This document shows positions 17,331 to 27,239 of a DNA stretch of 64,000 nt, piece after piece (position 1 is the stretch's first letter; every line of letters begins with the position of its first letter). Position numbers and translations under genes: made by a program. Below the pieces are notes generated by a model, which saw only the letters and a program-made list of their open reading frames with translations, made no database searches and had not been told where the DNA came from. This DNA comes from JAUIAI01 sp041396585 (GTDB taxonomy: Bacteria > Pseudomonadota > Gammaproteobacteria > Burkholderiales > Burkholderiaceae_E): positions 135,646 through 199,645 of the forward strand of contig JAWKYG010000009.1 in the NCBI GenBank assembly GCA_041396585.1, written 5' to 3'.

Positions 17331-19459
17331 TGGGCGAGTCTCGAGATATCGGCCACGCGGTTCATCAGTCCGTGCAATCGTGCCAGCAAACGCAGCCGAT
17401 TGTCGCGCAGTGCGGGGTCTTCGGCCATCACCATGACCTGATCGAAGAAACTGTCGACCGGATCACGTAGTGCGGCCATCTCGGTCATGGCCTCGGTGAA
17501 GCGGTTCCCGGCAAGTGCTTGATCGACACGTTGCGCGGTATCGGTCAGCGCTGCGCCGAGCGTTTGCTCGGCAGTTTCGACGAACAGCGCGGGATCCGGA
17601 TCCCCGGTGATGGCGAGGTCGGTCTTGCGCAGGATGTTGCCGATGCGCTTGTTGGCCCCCGCCAGGGCCTGCGCTTGCGGCAGGGCCCGGAACTCGGTCA
17701 CGGCGGCGACCCGCGCCGGCAGCGACCAGAGCGTGCCGGGCAGATCGTCGGTGACCGCGGCCACGACATCGGCCGGGTGGCCGGCATCGCGCAACAGGCT
17801 GACCAGCCGGTCGTTGCAGAAAGCGCGCAAGGCCTGCTCGGCCTGGGCGCCGTCGACGAAGCCGGACAAGGCACGATTCACCAGCCAGTCGAGCGGCAGG
17901 GGCAGCGCCTTCTCGATCAGCATGCGGATCACGCCCAGCGCATGACGGCGCAGCGCGAACGGATCTTTGTCACCCGTGGGCAGTTGCCCGATCGAGAACA
18001 GGCCGGCCAGGGTCTCGAGCTTGTCGGCCAGCGCGAGCACGGTGCCGGTGGTGGTCTCGGGCAGGGTGTCGCCCGCAAATCGCGGCCGGTACTGTTCCTG
18101 CATGGCCAGGGCGATATCATCGGGCTCGCCATCATGGCGCGCGTAGTAAGTGCCCATGATGCCCTGCAATTCCGGAAACTCGCCGACCATGTCGGTGAGC
18201 AGATCCGCCTTGGCCAGCAGGGCGGCGCGCTCGCAGCGGGCAAGCGCATCGGGATCGAGTTGCAGGCGCTCGCCAATCGCCCGGGCGAGCGCGCGCACCC
18301 GCTCGCTGCGCTCTGCCTGGGTGCCGAGCTTGGCGTGATAGACCACCGAGGACAGCCTTGGCAGACGCGCCTGCAGCCCCTGACGGCGATCCTGCTCGAA
18401 GAAAAACCGGGCATCGGCCAGACGCGGGCGAACCACACGCTCATTGCCGTCGATGATGCTCGACGGATCATCGATGCGCATGTTCGAGCAGATCAGGAAG
18501 CAATTGCTCAACCCACCATCGCGATCGAACAGCGGAAAATATTTCTGGTTGGTGCGCATCGTGAGGATCAGGCACTCGGCCGGAACCTGCAGGAACTCGG
18601 GCTCGAAGCGTCCGACATAGACCGCGGGCCATTCGACCAGCGCGGTGACCTCATCCAGCAGCGCCGCATAGGCCTCGGCATCGCCCAGTGACAGCGACAG
18701 CGCGCCCGCCTGCTCTTGCAAGCGCTTGTTGATCTCGGCACGGCGGGCCGAGAAATCGGCCAGCACGCAGGCCGCCTCGAGCGCGCGTTCATAGTCGTTG
18801 GCCGAGGCGATCTCGATCACGCCCGTACCATGGAAACGATGGCCTTCGGTGCATCGCCCGGCCTCCAGGCCCAGCACCTTCAGCGGCAGCACCTGATCGC
18901 CGTGCAACGCAATCACCCGGTGGACCGGGCGCACGAAACTCACGGTGGTGCGTCCATCGGCGAGCTGGTACTGCATCATCTTCGGCACCGGCAAGGCATC
19001 CAGCGCCTGTTGAACCACTTCGCCGAGAACATCGGCAAAGCGTGCGCCCGCCGAACGCCGGCTGGCGAAGAAGGCCTCGTTCTTGCCTTCGCCCTCGCGT
19101 GTGAGCGACTCGATCGCGACGCCTTGCTTTTCGGCCCACTTGCGCAGCGCGACGCTCGGTTGGCCGGCATCATCGAGCCCGACCTTGACCGAGGGCCCCT
19201 TGAGCCGCTCCAGCCGCTGCGCAGCCTGCTGATGCACGCCATCGATGCGCGCGCCCAGGTGACGCGGCGCGGCGAACACGGTCAGGCCGGCGTCGTCATC
19301 GACGAGATCCAGTTTGCGTAGCGAACTCAGCAGATGATCGCCCAGCGCGCGCGCCAGCCGTTGCAGGGCCTTGGGCGGCAGTTCTTCGGTGAACAGCTCG
19401 AACAGGAAGGGAGGTGAGGCAGACATGCGATTGGCGGATTCAGCAGGATTCGGGCTCAT
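17327..19459 (-). CDS. glyS: GlyS, glycyl-tRNA synthetase beta subunit
   Basis: Large subunit of the alpha2beta2 glycyl-tRNA synthetase, holding tRNA-binding and editing-like domains. The ATG at 19459 overlaps the glyQ stop (ATGA), giving 710 residues, about the family length. Conserved features include FLFELFTEELPPKAL near the start, VVYHAKLGTQAERSERV and the HD-like segment, and the C-terminal anticodon-binding region ending VADISRLAQ. The open frame upstream of 19459 is a shadow of glyQ. Confidence 0.96.
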   Translation of the reverse strand: MSPNPAESANRMSASPPFLFELFTEELPPKALQRLARALGDHLLSSLRKLDLVDDDAGLTVFAAPRHLGARIDGVHQQAAQRLERLKGPSVKVGLDDAGQPSVALRKWAEKQGVAIESLTREGEGKNEAFFASRRSAGARFADVLGEVVQQALDALPVPKMMQYQLADGRTTVSFVRPVHRVIALHGDQVLPLKVLGLEAGRCTEGHRFHGTGVIEIASANDYERALEAACVLADFSARRAEINKRLQEQAGALSLSLGDAEAYAALLDEVTALVEWPAVYVGRFEPEFLQVPAECLILTMRTNQKYFPLFDRDGGLSNCFLICSNMRIDDPSSIIDGNERVVRPRLADARFFFEQDRRQGLQARLPRLSSVVYHAKLGTQAERSERVRALARAIGERLQLDPDALARCERAALLAKADLLTDMVGEFPELQGIMGTYYARHDGEPDDIALAMQEQYRPRFAGDTLPETTTGTVLALADKLETLAGLFSIGQLPTGDKDPFALRRHALGVIRMLIEKALPLPLDWLVNRALSGFVDGAQAEQALRAFCNDRLVSLLRDAGHPADVVAAVTDDLPGTLWSLPARVAAVTEFRALPQAQALAGANKRIGNILRKTDLAITGDPDPALFVETAEQTLGAALTDTAQRVDQALAGNRFTEAMTEMAALRDPVDSFFDQVMVMAEDPALRDNRLRLLARLHGLMNRVADISRLAQ

Positions 19460-20340
19460 GATCGGGCGGCCTCCCCGAGCATCGGAAAGCCGAGCCGCTC
19501 GCGCGAGTCGTAGTAGGCCTGGGCGACGGCTCGTGACATGGCGCGCACACGGGCGATGTAGGCCGCCCGTTCGGTGACGGAGATCGCGCCGCGGGCATCG
19601 AGCAGGTTGAAGGTATGCGAGCACTTCATCACGTGCTCGTAGGCCGGCAAGGCGAGTTCGGCCTCGATCAGGCGGCCGAACTGGGCCTCGTACTCATCGA
19701 AGTGTCGGAACAACATTGCGGTATCGGCGATCTCGAAATTGAACTTGGACTGTTCCACCTCGTTCTGGTGGAACACATCGCGATAGCTGATGTCTTTGGT
19801 CCAGGCCAGGTCGTAGATGCTTTCGACGCGTTGCACATACATGGCCAGGCGCTCGAGGCCGTAGGTGATCTCGCCGGTGACCGGCTGACAGCGCAGCGAG
19901 CCGACCTCCTGGAAGTAGGTGAACTGGGTCACCTCCATGCCATTGAGCCAGACCTCCCAGCCCAGGCCCCAGGCACCCAGGGTAGGCGACTCCCAGTCGT
20001 CTTCGACGAAACGCACATCATTGTTGTGCAGATCGATGCCGATCGCCTCGAGCGAACCCAGATAGAGGTCGAGGATGTTCGGCGGCGACGGTTTGAGCAC
20101 CACCTGGTACTGGTAGTAGTGCTGCAGGCGGTTCGGATTCTCGCCATAGCGGCCGTCCTTGGGGCGGCGCGACGGCTGCACATAGGCAGCGCGCCATGGC
20201 TCGGGCCCGACCGCGCGCAGGAAGGTGGCCGTATGAAATGTGCCGGCACCGACCTCCATGTCGTAGGGCTGCAGCAGTGCGCAACCTTGCGCGTCCCAGT
20301 AGGTCTGCAGGCGAAGGATGAGCTCCTGAAACGTGGTCAT
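19456..20340 (-). CDS. glyQ: GlyQ, glycyl-tRNA synthetase alpha subunit
   Basis: Catalytic class II aminoacyl-tRNA synthetase subunit. The 294-residue product starts MTTFQELILRLQTYW and carries the highly conserved blocks GAGTFHTATFLRA, YVQPSRRPKDGRYGENPNR and FTYFQEVGSLRCQPVTGEITYGLERL. It is first in the glyQ-glyS-gmhB-plsC operon; the 160-base space before it (to the lnt stop at 20501) presumably holds the promoter, though no convincing -35/-10 pair stands out. Confidence 0.97.
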   Translation of the reverse strand: MTTFQELILRLQTYWDAQGCALLQPYDMEVGAGTFHTATFLRAVGPEPWRAAYVQPSRRPKDGRYGENPNRLQHYYQYQVVLKPSPPNILDLYLGSLEAIGIDLHNNDVRFVEDDWESPTLGAWGLGWEVWLNGMEVTQFTYFQEVGSLRCQPVTGEITYGLERLAMYVQRVESIYDLAWTKDISYRDVFHQNEVEQSKFNFEIADTAMLFRHFDEYEAQFGRLIEAELALPAYEHVMKCSHTFNLLDARGAISVTERAAYIARVRAMSRAVAQAYYDSRERLGFPMLGEAARS

Positions 20341-20500
20341 GGATGTCGGCGATCGGAGTTTTGGGCGAAACCGACCATTTTAGCGGTACGCAGCCCATGC
20401 AATCACGAATGAAGTTCGAACGCGTGCGAAACAGGTTGTCGAATCGCGTCATCGGGGCCGCGGGCAAGGGCGCGTCACTGGCCGGCAGCAGGAAAAGCGC

Positions 20501-22098
20501 TTACCGGCGCGGCTGTCGGCGCGTTCGCGCGTGCGCGCGTCGAGCCCGATGCATGCTGCCGAGAATGCAGAGCAGCGCAAAGATCAGCATGGGCCAGTCT
20601 CCCCAGCGCGCATAAGGCGTGAGCCCGCTGCGGCCACGCAGCTCGACGGCCAGCGCGCCGGCCTCGTGGTAGGGCAGGCCGGCCAGCAGGCGGCCGTCGG
20701 CAGCGATGGCCGCGGTGGCACCGGTATTGGTGGCGCTAGCATCGGGCGTCCCAGTTCCAACGCATCCGTGAAATGTTCCAGATGCTGGGTGAGTGCATGC
20801 GAGCGGCCGAACCAGCCGATATTGCTCACATTGATCAGCATCCCGGCGCCGTCGAGCACCTGATGGCGAAGCTCGTCGCCGAACAGATCCTCGTAGCAGA
20901 TGTTGAATGCCACCGCAGTGCCCGCGACCAGCAGCGGCGGCTGACTCATCCGCCCACGCCCGAAGTCACCGAGCGGGATGTTCATCATGTCCACGAACCA
21001 GCGAAATCCGCTCGGGACGAACTCGCCGAACGGGACCAGATGGCGCTTGTCGTAGCGATGCACGACCTGGCCCTGGCGATCGATCGTCAACACGCTGTTG
21101 GTCAGCGTCGCCCGAGGCTGACGGCGTTGCTCCTGCTCATCCAGCGGGGCGGGAATGCCCACCGAGACCAGGGCGCCTGCGGCGTCCGCGGCCGCCCGCA
21201 ATCGATCCATGATCGCGGGCGGAATGCTGCTCATGGGCACGGTGAACGCGGTTTCGGGAAACACCACCAGATCGGCCGGCGCCGCCGCGGTGAGCGCGAT
21301 GTAGTCGTTCATCGCCCGTACCGCACGGTTCGGGTCGAACTTCATCGCCTGTGGCACATTGCCCTGCAACAGGCGCAGCCGAAGGGGCTGGCCGGCGTCC
21401 TGCGTGAAGCGTGACTGGCCGGCCAGCAAGGCCAGCCCGATCAGCACAGGTGCCAGCAGCAAGACGGGCAACCCGCCGGCCCGCGCATCTCGACGCGATA
21501 TCAGGCTTGCCGGCAGCTGCGCCAGTGCCGCAGCGATCGTGACCGCGGCGGCGCCCACGCCCGCCACGCCCAGCCACGGTGCCAGGCCTGCCAGCCAGGA
21601 ATCGACATGGGCATAGCCGATCGCCAGCCACGGAAACCCGGTGAACAAACGGTGCCGCAGCCATTCGCCAAGCACCCAGGCTGCGACCAGGGCCACCAGC
21701 ATGCGCAGCGGCCGGCGGCCGCCTTCACCGACCCGGTGCGCGAAGCCGAAGGCGGTGGCCCCGAACACGGCGAGATACGCCGACAACAACAGGACCGCGA
21801 GCACGGCGAGGGCGGCTGGCAGGCCGCCGATGTCATGCATGCTGATATAGAGCCAGCCGATTCCGACCGCGAAATGTCCGAGTCCGAAAACGGCGCCAAT
21901 CAGTGTCGCGCTGCGCGCCCGGGCCACGGCCGGCCACGGCCCGATCCCGATCACCAATGACCACGTCAGCGCGAAAAACATGATCTGCGCGCTGCCGCTG
22001 GTCAGGGGTGAAAAGCTCAGTCCGTGGGCGCTGCCCAGGATGAGCGCCAGTGCCAGACGAGCACCCAGGTGCTCGTCTGCGGGGGCCGGGTTACTCAC
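20501..22098 (-). CDS. lnt: Lnt, apolipoprotein N-acyltransferase (several frame-disrupting indels near the 3' end)
   Basis: Inner-membrane enzyme adding the third acyl chain to lipoproteins. An N-terminal multi-helix membrane region leads to a nitrilase domain with catalytic Glu (VVFPETAF), Lys (YDKRHLVPFGEF) and Cys (FNICYEDLFGDE). After GRPML the frame goes wrong at about 20737-20742 and would end at 20584. The adjacent frame gives the expected ATNTGATAAIAADG, LTPYARWGDWPML and a stop at 20501. Just before this, a further shifted patch (20761-20774) encodes the conserved ISRMR in another frame, so two more indels are implied. Lnt is usually essential, so sequence errors are suspected. Confidence 0.92.
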
Positions 22099-22124
22099 GC
22101 GCCCTGAACGCCGCTCATCCGAGC

Positions 22125-23018
22125 TCAGTGCTCGTCACGGTCTCGGGCTTCACTCTCTCTGACGCGCTCGACCAGCAGCATCTGCAGCTGCCTGGGGTCG
22201 GCGCGCAACACCTCGAAACGCAGGCCCTGGTCGATGACCTGCTCGCCGCGCCTGGGTACCCGCCCGAACTGATCGGTGATGTAGCCACCGATGGTATCGA
22301 ACTCGTCATCCGAGATGACCGTGCCGAAGACTGTATTGAACTGCTCGATCTCGGTGATCGCCTGCACACGGTAGCGGGCCTTGCCACCGTTGTCTTCGAT
22401 GGAAACGATGTGATCGGATTCTTCGTCGAAGTCGAATTCGTCTTCGATGTCGCCCACGATCTGCTCGAGGACATCCTCGATCGTGACAAGACCGGAGACG
22501 CCCCCGTATTCATCGACCACCACCGCCAGGTGATTGCGGTTGATGCGGAACTCCTTGAGCAGGGCATCGAGCCGCTTCGATTCCGGCACGAACACCGCCG
22601 GACGAAGGAGATCGCGGACATCGAGATCCTCACCCTGATAGAGGCGCAGCAACTCCTTGGCGTGCAGGATGCCGAGGATGTTGTCGCGATCGCCCTCGAT
22701 CACCGGGAAGCGGGAGTGGGCGGTGGCAATGACGTGTGGCAGAAATTCGGTGAGCGGCTGATCGATGTCGATGACATCCATCTGCGAGCGCGGCACCATG
22801 ATGTCGCGCACTGCAAGCTGCGACACCTGCATCACGCCTTCGATCATCGACAGCGCATCGGCGTCGATGAGCGCCCGGTCCTGGGCTTTGCGCAGGATTT
22901 CCAGCAACTGGCCGCGATCTTCGGGCTCGGCCATGAACATGGCGCTCAGGCGTTCGAGAAACGGCTTGCGGCTCTGGGCGCCTTCGGGAGGCTCTGACAT
23001 GGAGGGCAGTCGGGACAC
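22125..23018 (-). CDS. corC: CorC/YbeX-type CBS-domain protein
   Basis: Cytoplasmic member of the CorC/HlyC family implicated in Mg/Co homeostasis and ribosome-linked stress. The 297-residue protein has two CBS domains (about 75-200, with RDIMVPRSQMDVIDID and HLAVVVDEYGGVSGLVTIED) and a C-terminal CorC_HlyC domain (about 215-290). It starts at a GTG at 23018 or an ATG at 23000; neither has a strong ribosome-binding site. It sits between ybeY and lnt in the conserved order. Confidence 0.94.
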   Translation of the reverse strand: MSRLPSMSEPPEGAQSRKPFLERLSAMFMAEPEDRGQLLEILRKAQDRALIDADALSMIEGVMQVSQLAVRDIMVPRSQMDVIDIDQPLTEFLPHVIATAHSRFPVIEGDRDNILGILHAKELLRLYQGEDLDVRDLLRPAVFVPESKRLDALLKEFRINRNHLAVVVDEYGGVSGLVTIEDVLEQIVGDIEDEFDFDEESDHIVSIEDNGGKARYRVQAITEIEQFNTVFGTVISDDEFDTIGGYITDQFGRVPRRGEQVIDQGLRFEVLRADPRQLQMLLVERVRESEARDRDEH

Positions 23019-23182
23019 GAATCGGAATCAGGATAACGCAATTACCGGGGCGCTTTCCAGCGTTCGACGCACCGGCCGGCACCGGGCGCGGCAGGGCCCG
23101 GGGTCAGCGGGGAGGCACCTTGCGCACCTGCATGGTGGGTGGGCAATGTGTTCATGCGGGGCGGCGGCCATGCGAACGGGCT

Positions 23183-23614
23183 TCACTGGTAGGGATCGGC
23201 GACACCAAAGCCGTCAAGAATGTGCCGTTCGAGCGCTTCCATGCGCTGGCTGTCCGCGCGGCCGTCATGGGTATGACCGATCGCGTGCAGCGCACCATGC
23301 ACCGCCATGTGGGCAAGATGATCGCCGAACGATTTGCCCTGATCACGGGCCTGCTCGCGCACCACGGGCGTGCAGATGATGATGTCCGCGCTGAATAGCT
23401 CGGGATACGGGAAGGTGAGCACATTGGGCGTGTAATCGGCCTGCCGAAAGCGCTGGTTCAGCTCGGTGGCCTCGGCCCGGGTGGCCATTCGCAGCGTGAT
23501 CTGCCAGCCGGGGCCGGTGGCCTCGCGTACCAGACGGATCAGGTCGCGTTCGCGTAACGGCGCGATCGAGGCGCCGCGGCCGAACTGGATTCGCACCTGC
23601 GTGGCCTTGCTCAT
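23183..23614 (-). CDS. ybeY: YbeY, endoribonuclease / rRNA maturation factor
   Basis: Zinc-dependent RNase needed for 16S rRNA 3'-end processing. The ATG at 23614 gives 143 residues. The conserved motif reads HGALHAIGHTH (near residues 105-115), matching the H3 zinc ligands of the family except that the usual GYDH is GHTH. LTFPYPE corresponds to the conserved VLSFP region. It lies between ybeZ and corC in the canonical order. Confidence 0.93.
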   Translation of the reverse strand: MSKATQVRIQFGRGASIAPLRERDLIRLVREATGPGWQITLRMATRAEATELNQRFRQADYTPNVLTFPYPELFSADIIICTPVVREQARDQGKSFGDHLAHMAVHGALHAIGHTHDGRADSQRMEALERHILDGFGVADPYQ

Positions 23615-23671
23615 GGGCAACGGGCAAGGTCGGTGAGCACCAGTGCGCGCCGAACCCGTTCGGCTCCGGGC

Positions 23672-24770
23672 TCAGCGCGCACCGCTGGCCCGCGTACGGC
23701 GGTTGGTGCGCCGGTCGCCACCCTCGTCCGTGCCTGCCTCGCGCACGCTCGCAGCCTCGCGATCGGCCGCCTCGGTTCTGGCCGCGGACTCTCGCTCGGC
23801 GGCCTCACGGTTGCGTTGGTCCAGGCGCGCATAGGCCTCGACGATACGCGCAACCAGGGGATGGCGCACCACATCGGCGGAGCTGAATTCGGTGATCGAT
23901 ATGCCGTTCACCTGCGCCAGCAACTTGACCGCCTGCACCAGCCCCGAGGGCTGGCCACGTGGCAGATCGATTTGCGAAAGATCGCCCGTGATCACCATGC
24001 GTGAGCCGAAGCCCATGCGGGTCAGGAACATCTTCATCTGCTCGGGTGTGGTGTTCTGCGCCTCGTCGAGGATGATGAAAGCATGGTTGAGCGTGCGGCC
24101 CCGCATGTAGGCCAGCGGCGCGATCTCGATCTCCTGGCGCTCGAAGCACTTGTTGGTGCGCTCGGTGCCGAGCAGATCATAGAGCGCGTCATAGAGCGGG
24201 CGAAGATAGGGATCCACCTTCTGCGCCAGATCGCCGGGCAGAAAGCCCAGACGCTCGCCGGCTTCGACCGCAGGGCGGGTGAGGATGATGCGCTTGACCG
24301 CATCGCGCTCTAGCGCATCGACCGCGCAGGCGACTGCCAGATAGGTCTTGCCGGTGCCGGCCGGGCCGACACCGAAGCTGACATCGCTGGACAGGATGTT
24401 GCGAAGATAGTCACGCTGGCGCGGCGTGCGGCCCTGCAGATCGGTGCGACGGGTTCGCAGCGGCGGCGAGCCGTCTTCTTGTGGATCTGACGGGTCGCGG
24501 CTGCGGCTGTCGATCAGCGCCAGTTGCAGACCCTCGGCATCGAGGGTTGCTCGCGCGTGCATACGAGTGTTCGAGCACCCGCTGTGCGCGGCTCACATCG
24601 GCGGGATTGCCCTCGATCTCGAAATCATTCGCGCGGCGTTGGATGCGCACGGCAAGCGATCGTTCGATCAGGCGCAGGTTTTCATCGAGCACCCCGCACA
24701 GATTCGCCAGCCGGCGGTTGTCCAGTGGCTGCGGGGTGAACACACTGGTGGACTTGGGATTCGCACTCAA
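23672..24770 (-). CDS. ybeZ: YbeZ, PhoH-like ATPase (frameshifted near the 5' end)
   Basis: PhoH-family P-loop ATPase, partner of YbeY. The main part carries Walker A (GPAGTGKTYLAVA), ILTRPAVEAGERLGFLPGDL, Walker B (AFIILDEAQNTT) and GFGSRMVITGDLSQ. The true N-terminus (TPQPLDNRRLANLCG through RAQRVLEHSYARA) is encoded upstream in another frame, joining the rest at about 24549-24558. An extra base (or two missing) restores one protein. The start is uncertain: a TTG at 24770 or GTG at 24743. The last 60 residues are charged and low-complexity. Confidence 0.9.
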
Positions 24771-24810
24771 CAGGGCGCAGGAACTCCGGGCAGGCGGTTG
24801 ATTCGATGAC

Positions 24811-27210
24811 TCATGGGCGGCGGAAGATACCCACCCCCTCGATTGTATGCGAGCCGCTATGGCTGCGTATCGTATATCCCAGGCCAAGGCCCTGGGCCTG
24901 AGCTCCGAGCAGGCCACCACGGACCTCGACGTCGCAACTTGCGCCGTGGCAGAAATTGTACAGAGACTCGCCACCGTGGCTGCTCAGGACACCGGCAAAG
25001 CCATGCCGAGCATCGAGCACCAACTCGCTCTGGCCCGGGGCATCCAGCCCGCCCCGGGTGCCGAAGTGGAAGCGTTCGCCAGCGATGTCGATTTGTCCGA
25101 ACAGACCGACGTGGGATGACGCCGGTCCGAATTGCACGACCGCCGCGCCATCGAAGCTGCCGGGGCCGTAGCCCGCCGGTGTCATGGTGGGCGCGGTCGC
25201 TGCGGTCAGCGAATAACTGAAGGTGCCGCTTGTGGGTGCGGTGACCGTTGGCACGCCGATCAGATAGTGCAGCCCGTGGTTCTCGGCCACAGTGATGACC
25301 TGGCTGGCCTGGCCGCTGCGTAGCAGCTCCAGGGTGCCCGCAGTGAAGCGGCCCCAGGCCGCGAGGTCATCGCGACCGCTCTCGCGAACCTGGGCATTGA
25401 GCCTTCGCAGGCAGTCGCCGGACCCGCAGTCGCCGATCTCGGTCAGCTTTTCTCCGCCGTCATCGAAGCGCACGGCGGGGAAGGTGCGGCCCCAGGCGCC
25501 GTCGGCGAGACCGAGCGAGCCGATCGGCGACAGACTTCCGGCCGAGGCCTGACCCGATTCGACCTGACTCCAGTCGGGGGGTGGGCTTGAAACCTGTGGC
25601 GCGTCGCCAGGGCCATCGGAGTCACCCGAGCCACCGGAGTCACCCGAGTCACCCGAGCCACCGGAGCCACCCGAGCCACCCGAGCCACCCGAGCCACCCG
25701 AGCCACCCGAGCCGGTCCCCGTATCCAGGGGGGCGCCGGCAAATCGATCGGCAGGAGCGCGCCGTGTCGAGGCGCCCGGATCGTCGATCAGCGCCAGCGA
25801 GCCGTCGTCTGTGATTCGCCGCGCGATCTGCTCGGCGCTGCCCGGATGCTCGATGAAGCCTTCACCGGGCAGCATCGGCGGCCATTCCGGCACTTCACCA
25901 CCGTCGCCACGATTGGCCTCGGGCCCGCCGCTGCGAATCGGATCCGCAAGGCTCGTATCGTCGGGCCCGGCTACGCGTCCAGGCGTCTGCTCACGGGCTT
26001 TGGCGAACTCACCAGTGCGGCGGCCACGCGCGCCGTCGCCAGTATCGGCGACTCGCGGACCAGCGCGACCACCATCGACAACTCCTGGCAAAGCAGCCTC
26101 CGCATTGGCACGATCGCCTCCGCCAACACCCGGACCAGCGCCCCCGGCATTGGCGCGATCGCCATCGCCGCCGCGCGGCCCGGCACCCGGCGCATCGGCG
26201 CGATTGCCATCGGTTCTTCCCGGCGCACTGCGAGTCTGGTCGGCACGCTCAGGATCCGACGGGGTCGCATCTGCGGCATCGGAGCGACGGCCGTCGGCCC
26301 CGGCATTGTCAGGGCCTGGGCGTGCCTCCAGCGGGGCCCGCTCCGATGCCCGGCCTGGGTGCGAGCTGCGCGCCCCGTCCGCGCCCCGTCGGGTTTGCGA
26401 TGATTCGTCCTGTCCGGCCTCGCCGCCGGTGGACGGTCGATTCCGGCCGGGCGCTGCATCCGATGCGCCCGCGGCCGGCTGCCGGGCATCGGCCTTGGTG
26501 CCCGCGCCGGATCGGCGCTGGCTCGATTTGCCGAGCGCCGCGAGGCGTGTCTGCTGGCCCGTGGGTAGCGGCGGAGGGCTCAGGAGCGGCCCCATCGCGA
26601 CCCGTTGCGGTGCCGTCGTCGCATCGGCCACCCAGGCGGCCTGGCCGGCCGCCAGTTCGATCGTGCCGGCGGCGTTGCTCACCACGATGCGCCCGCGCGT
26701 GACCGACGCATGCAGGCCGGCGCGCGGCCCCGGCGCGCAGGCCGGATCGCAGAGGGTCTGCTCGAGATTGAACTGGGTTCCGCGAATGCCGATCGTGGCC
26801 GTCGGCGTGTGGATCTCGACCGCCTCGGGGCGGCGCTTGCCGATCAGGCCGGTGGCGGCGCGGATCGCGCCGCGCAGCAGGCCAAAGACGCTGCGCCCCT
26901 CACCGTCGGGTTCGTAGCGGTATTCCTGCACCCGCAGCTGGGTCGATGGTTGCAGCGACACAATGCCGCCATCGCTGAATCGGATCTGCATCCGTCCGTC
27001 GATGCCGGTGCTCAGCAGCTCGCCGCCATTGACTGCATCTCCATCGCGAAGCGCACGTTGCTGGTCATGGGTATCGGTGGCGCGCGTATCGCCGGCGGCT
27101 GCAAGAACCTTGCCGGCCTGTGCCTGACCCGCTATTGGCCAGATGCCGGCCGCGATCAGCGTCAGGCACAGGGCCAGGCGGGCGAGCCGCTGTGATGGAG
27201 GCCGGGCCAT
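24811..27210 (-). CDS. Secreted FecR-domain protein with Gly/Ser linker and TbpB-like C-terminal barrel
   Basis: A 799-residue exported protein of unknown function. Residues 1-32 form a Sec signal peptide ending GQAQA, without a lipobox. About 35-200 is a FecR domain (GGELLSTGIDGRMQIRFSDGG, TATIGIRGTQF). About 220-510 is a long Arg/Gly/Ala/Asp-rich disordered stretch, followed by a GGS-repeat linker. About 560-799 looks like the barrel of TbpB-type cargo: GTFSYSLTA, GLFGQIDIAGERFHF, and a terminal GGLLGAQAQGLGLGYTIR then GVGIFRR, with two cysteines in NFCHGASCDV. It starts 29 bases after the Slam-like gene, which suggests that protein exports it. FecR domains usually sense iron, but no fecI sigma factor is nearby. 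The barrel call is by pattern only. Confidence 0.75.
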   Translation of the reverse strand: MARPPSQRLARLALCLTLIAAGIWPIAGQAQAGKVLAAAGDTRATDTHDQQRALRDGDAVNGGELLSTGIDGRMQIRFSDGGIVSLQPSTQLRVQEYRYEPDGEGRSVFGLLRGAIRAATGLIGKRRPEAVEIHTPTATIGIRGTQFNLEQTLCDPACAPGPRAGLHASVTRGRIVVSNAAGTIELAAGQAAWVADATTAPQRVAMGPLLSPPPLPTGQQTRLAALGKSSQRRSGAGTKADARQPAAGASDAAPGRNRPSTGGEAGQDESSQTRRGADGARSSHPGRASERAPLEARPGPDNAGADGRRSDAADATPSDPERADQTRSAPGRTDGNRADAPGAGPRGGDGDRANAGGAGPGVGGGDRANAEAALPGVVDGGRAGPRVADTGDGARGRRTGEFAKAREQTPGRVAGPDDTSLADPIRSGGPEANRGDGGEVPEWPPMLPGEGFIEHPGSAEQIARRITDDGSLALIDDPGASTRRAPADRFAGAPLDTGTGSGGSGGSGGSGGSGGSGGSGDSGDSGGSGDSDGPGDAPQVSSPPPDWSQVESGQASAGSLSPIGSLGLADGAWGRTFPAVRFDDGGEKLTEIGDCGSGDCLRRLNAQVRESGRDDLAAWGRFTAGTLELLRSGQASQVITVAENHGLHYLIGVPTVTAPTSGTFSYSLTAATAPTMTPAGYGPGSFDGAAVVQFGPASSHVGLFGQIDIAGERFHFGTRGGLDAPGQSELVLDARHGFAGVLSSHGGESLYNFCHGASCDVEVRGGLLGAQAQGLGLGYTIRSHSGSHTIEGVGIFRRP
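25618..25713 (-). repeat. 9-bp tandem repeat encoding a GGS linker
   Basis: About ten copies of a 9-base unit (GGGTGGCTC on the coding strand, with variants carrying GAC or GAT for Asp) lie in frame in the FecR-barrel gene. They encode a run of Gly-Gly-Ser with some Gly-Asp-Ser. Changes in copy number would alter linker length without breaking the frame. This is a protein-coding repeat, not a CRISPR array. Confidence 0.9.
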
Positions 27211-27239
27211 CGCCGGTTGCCGAACGCGGGCGGGGCCCG

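Noticed and set aside
25618..25713. CRISPR-like repeat array
   Set aside because: The unit is 9 bases, in frame, without spacers, and encodes a Gly/Ser linker.
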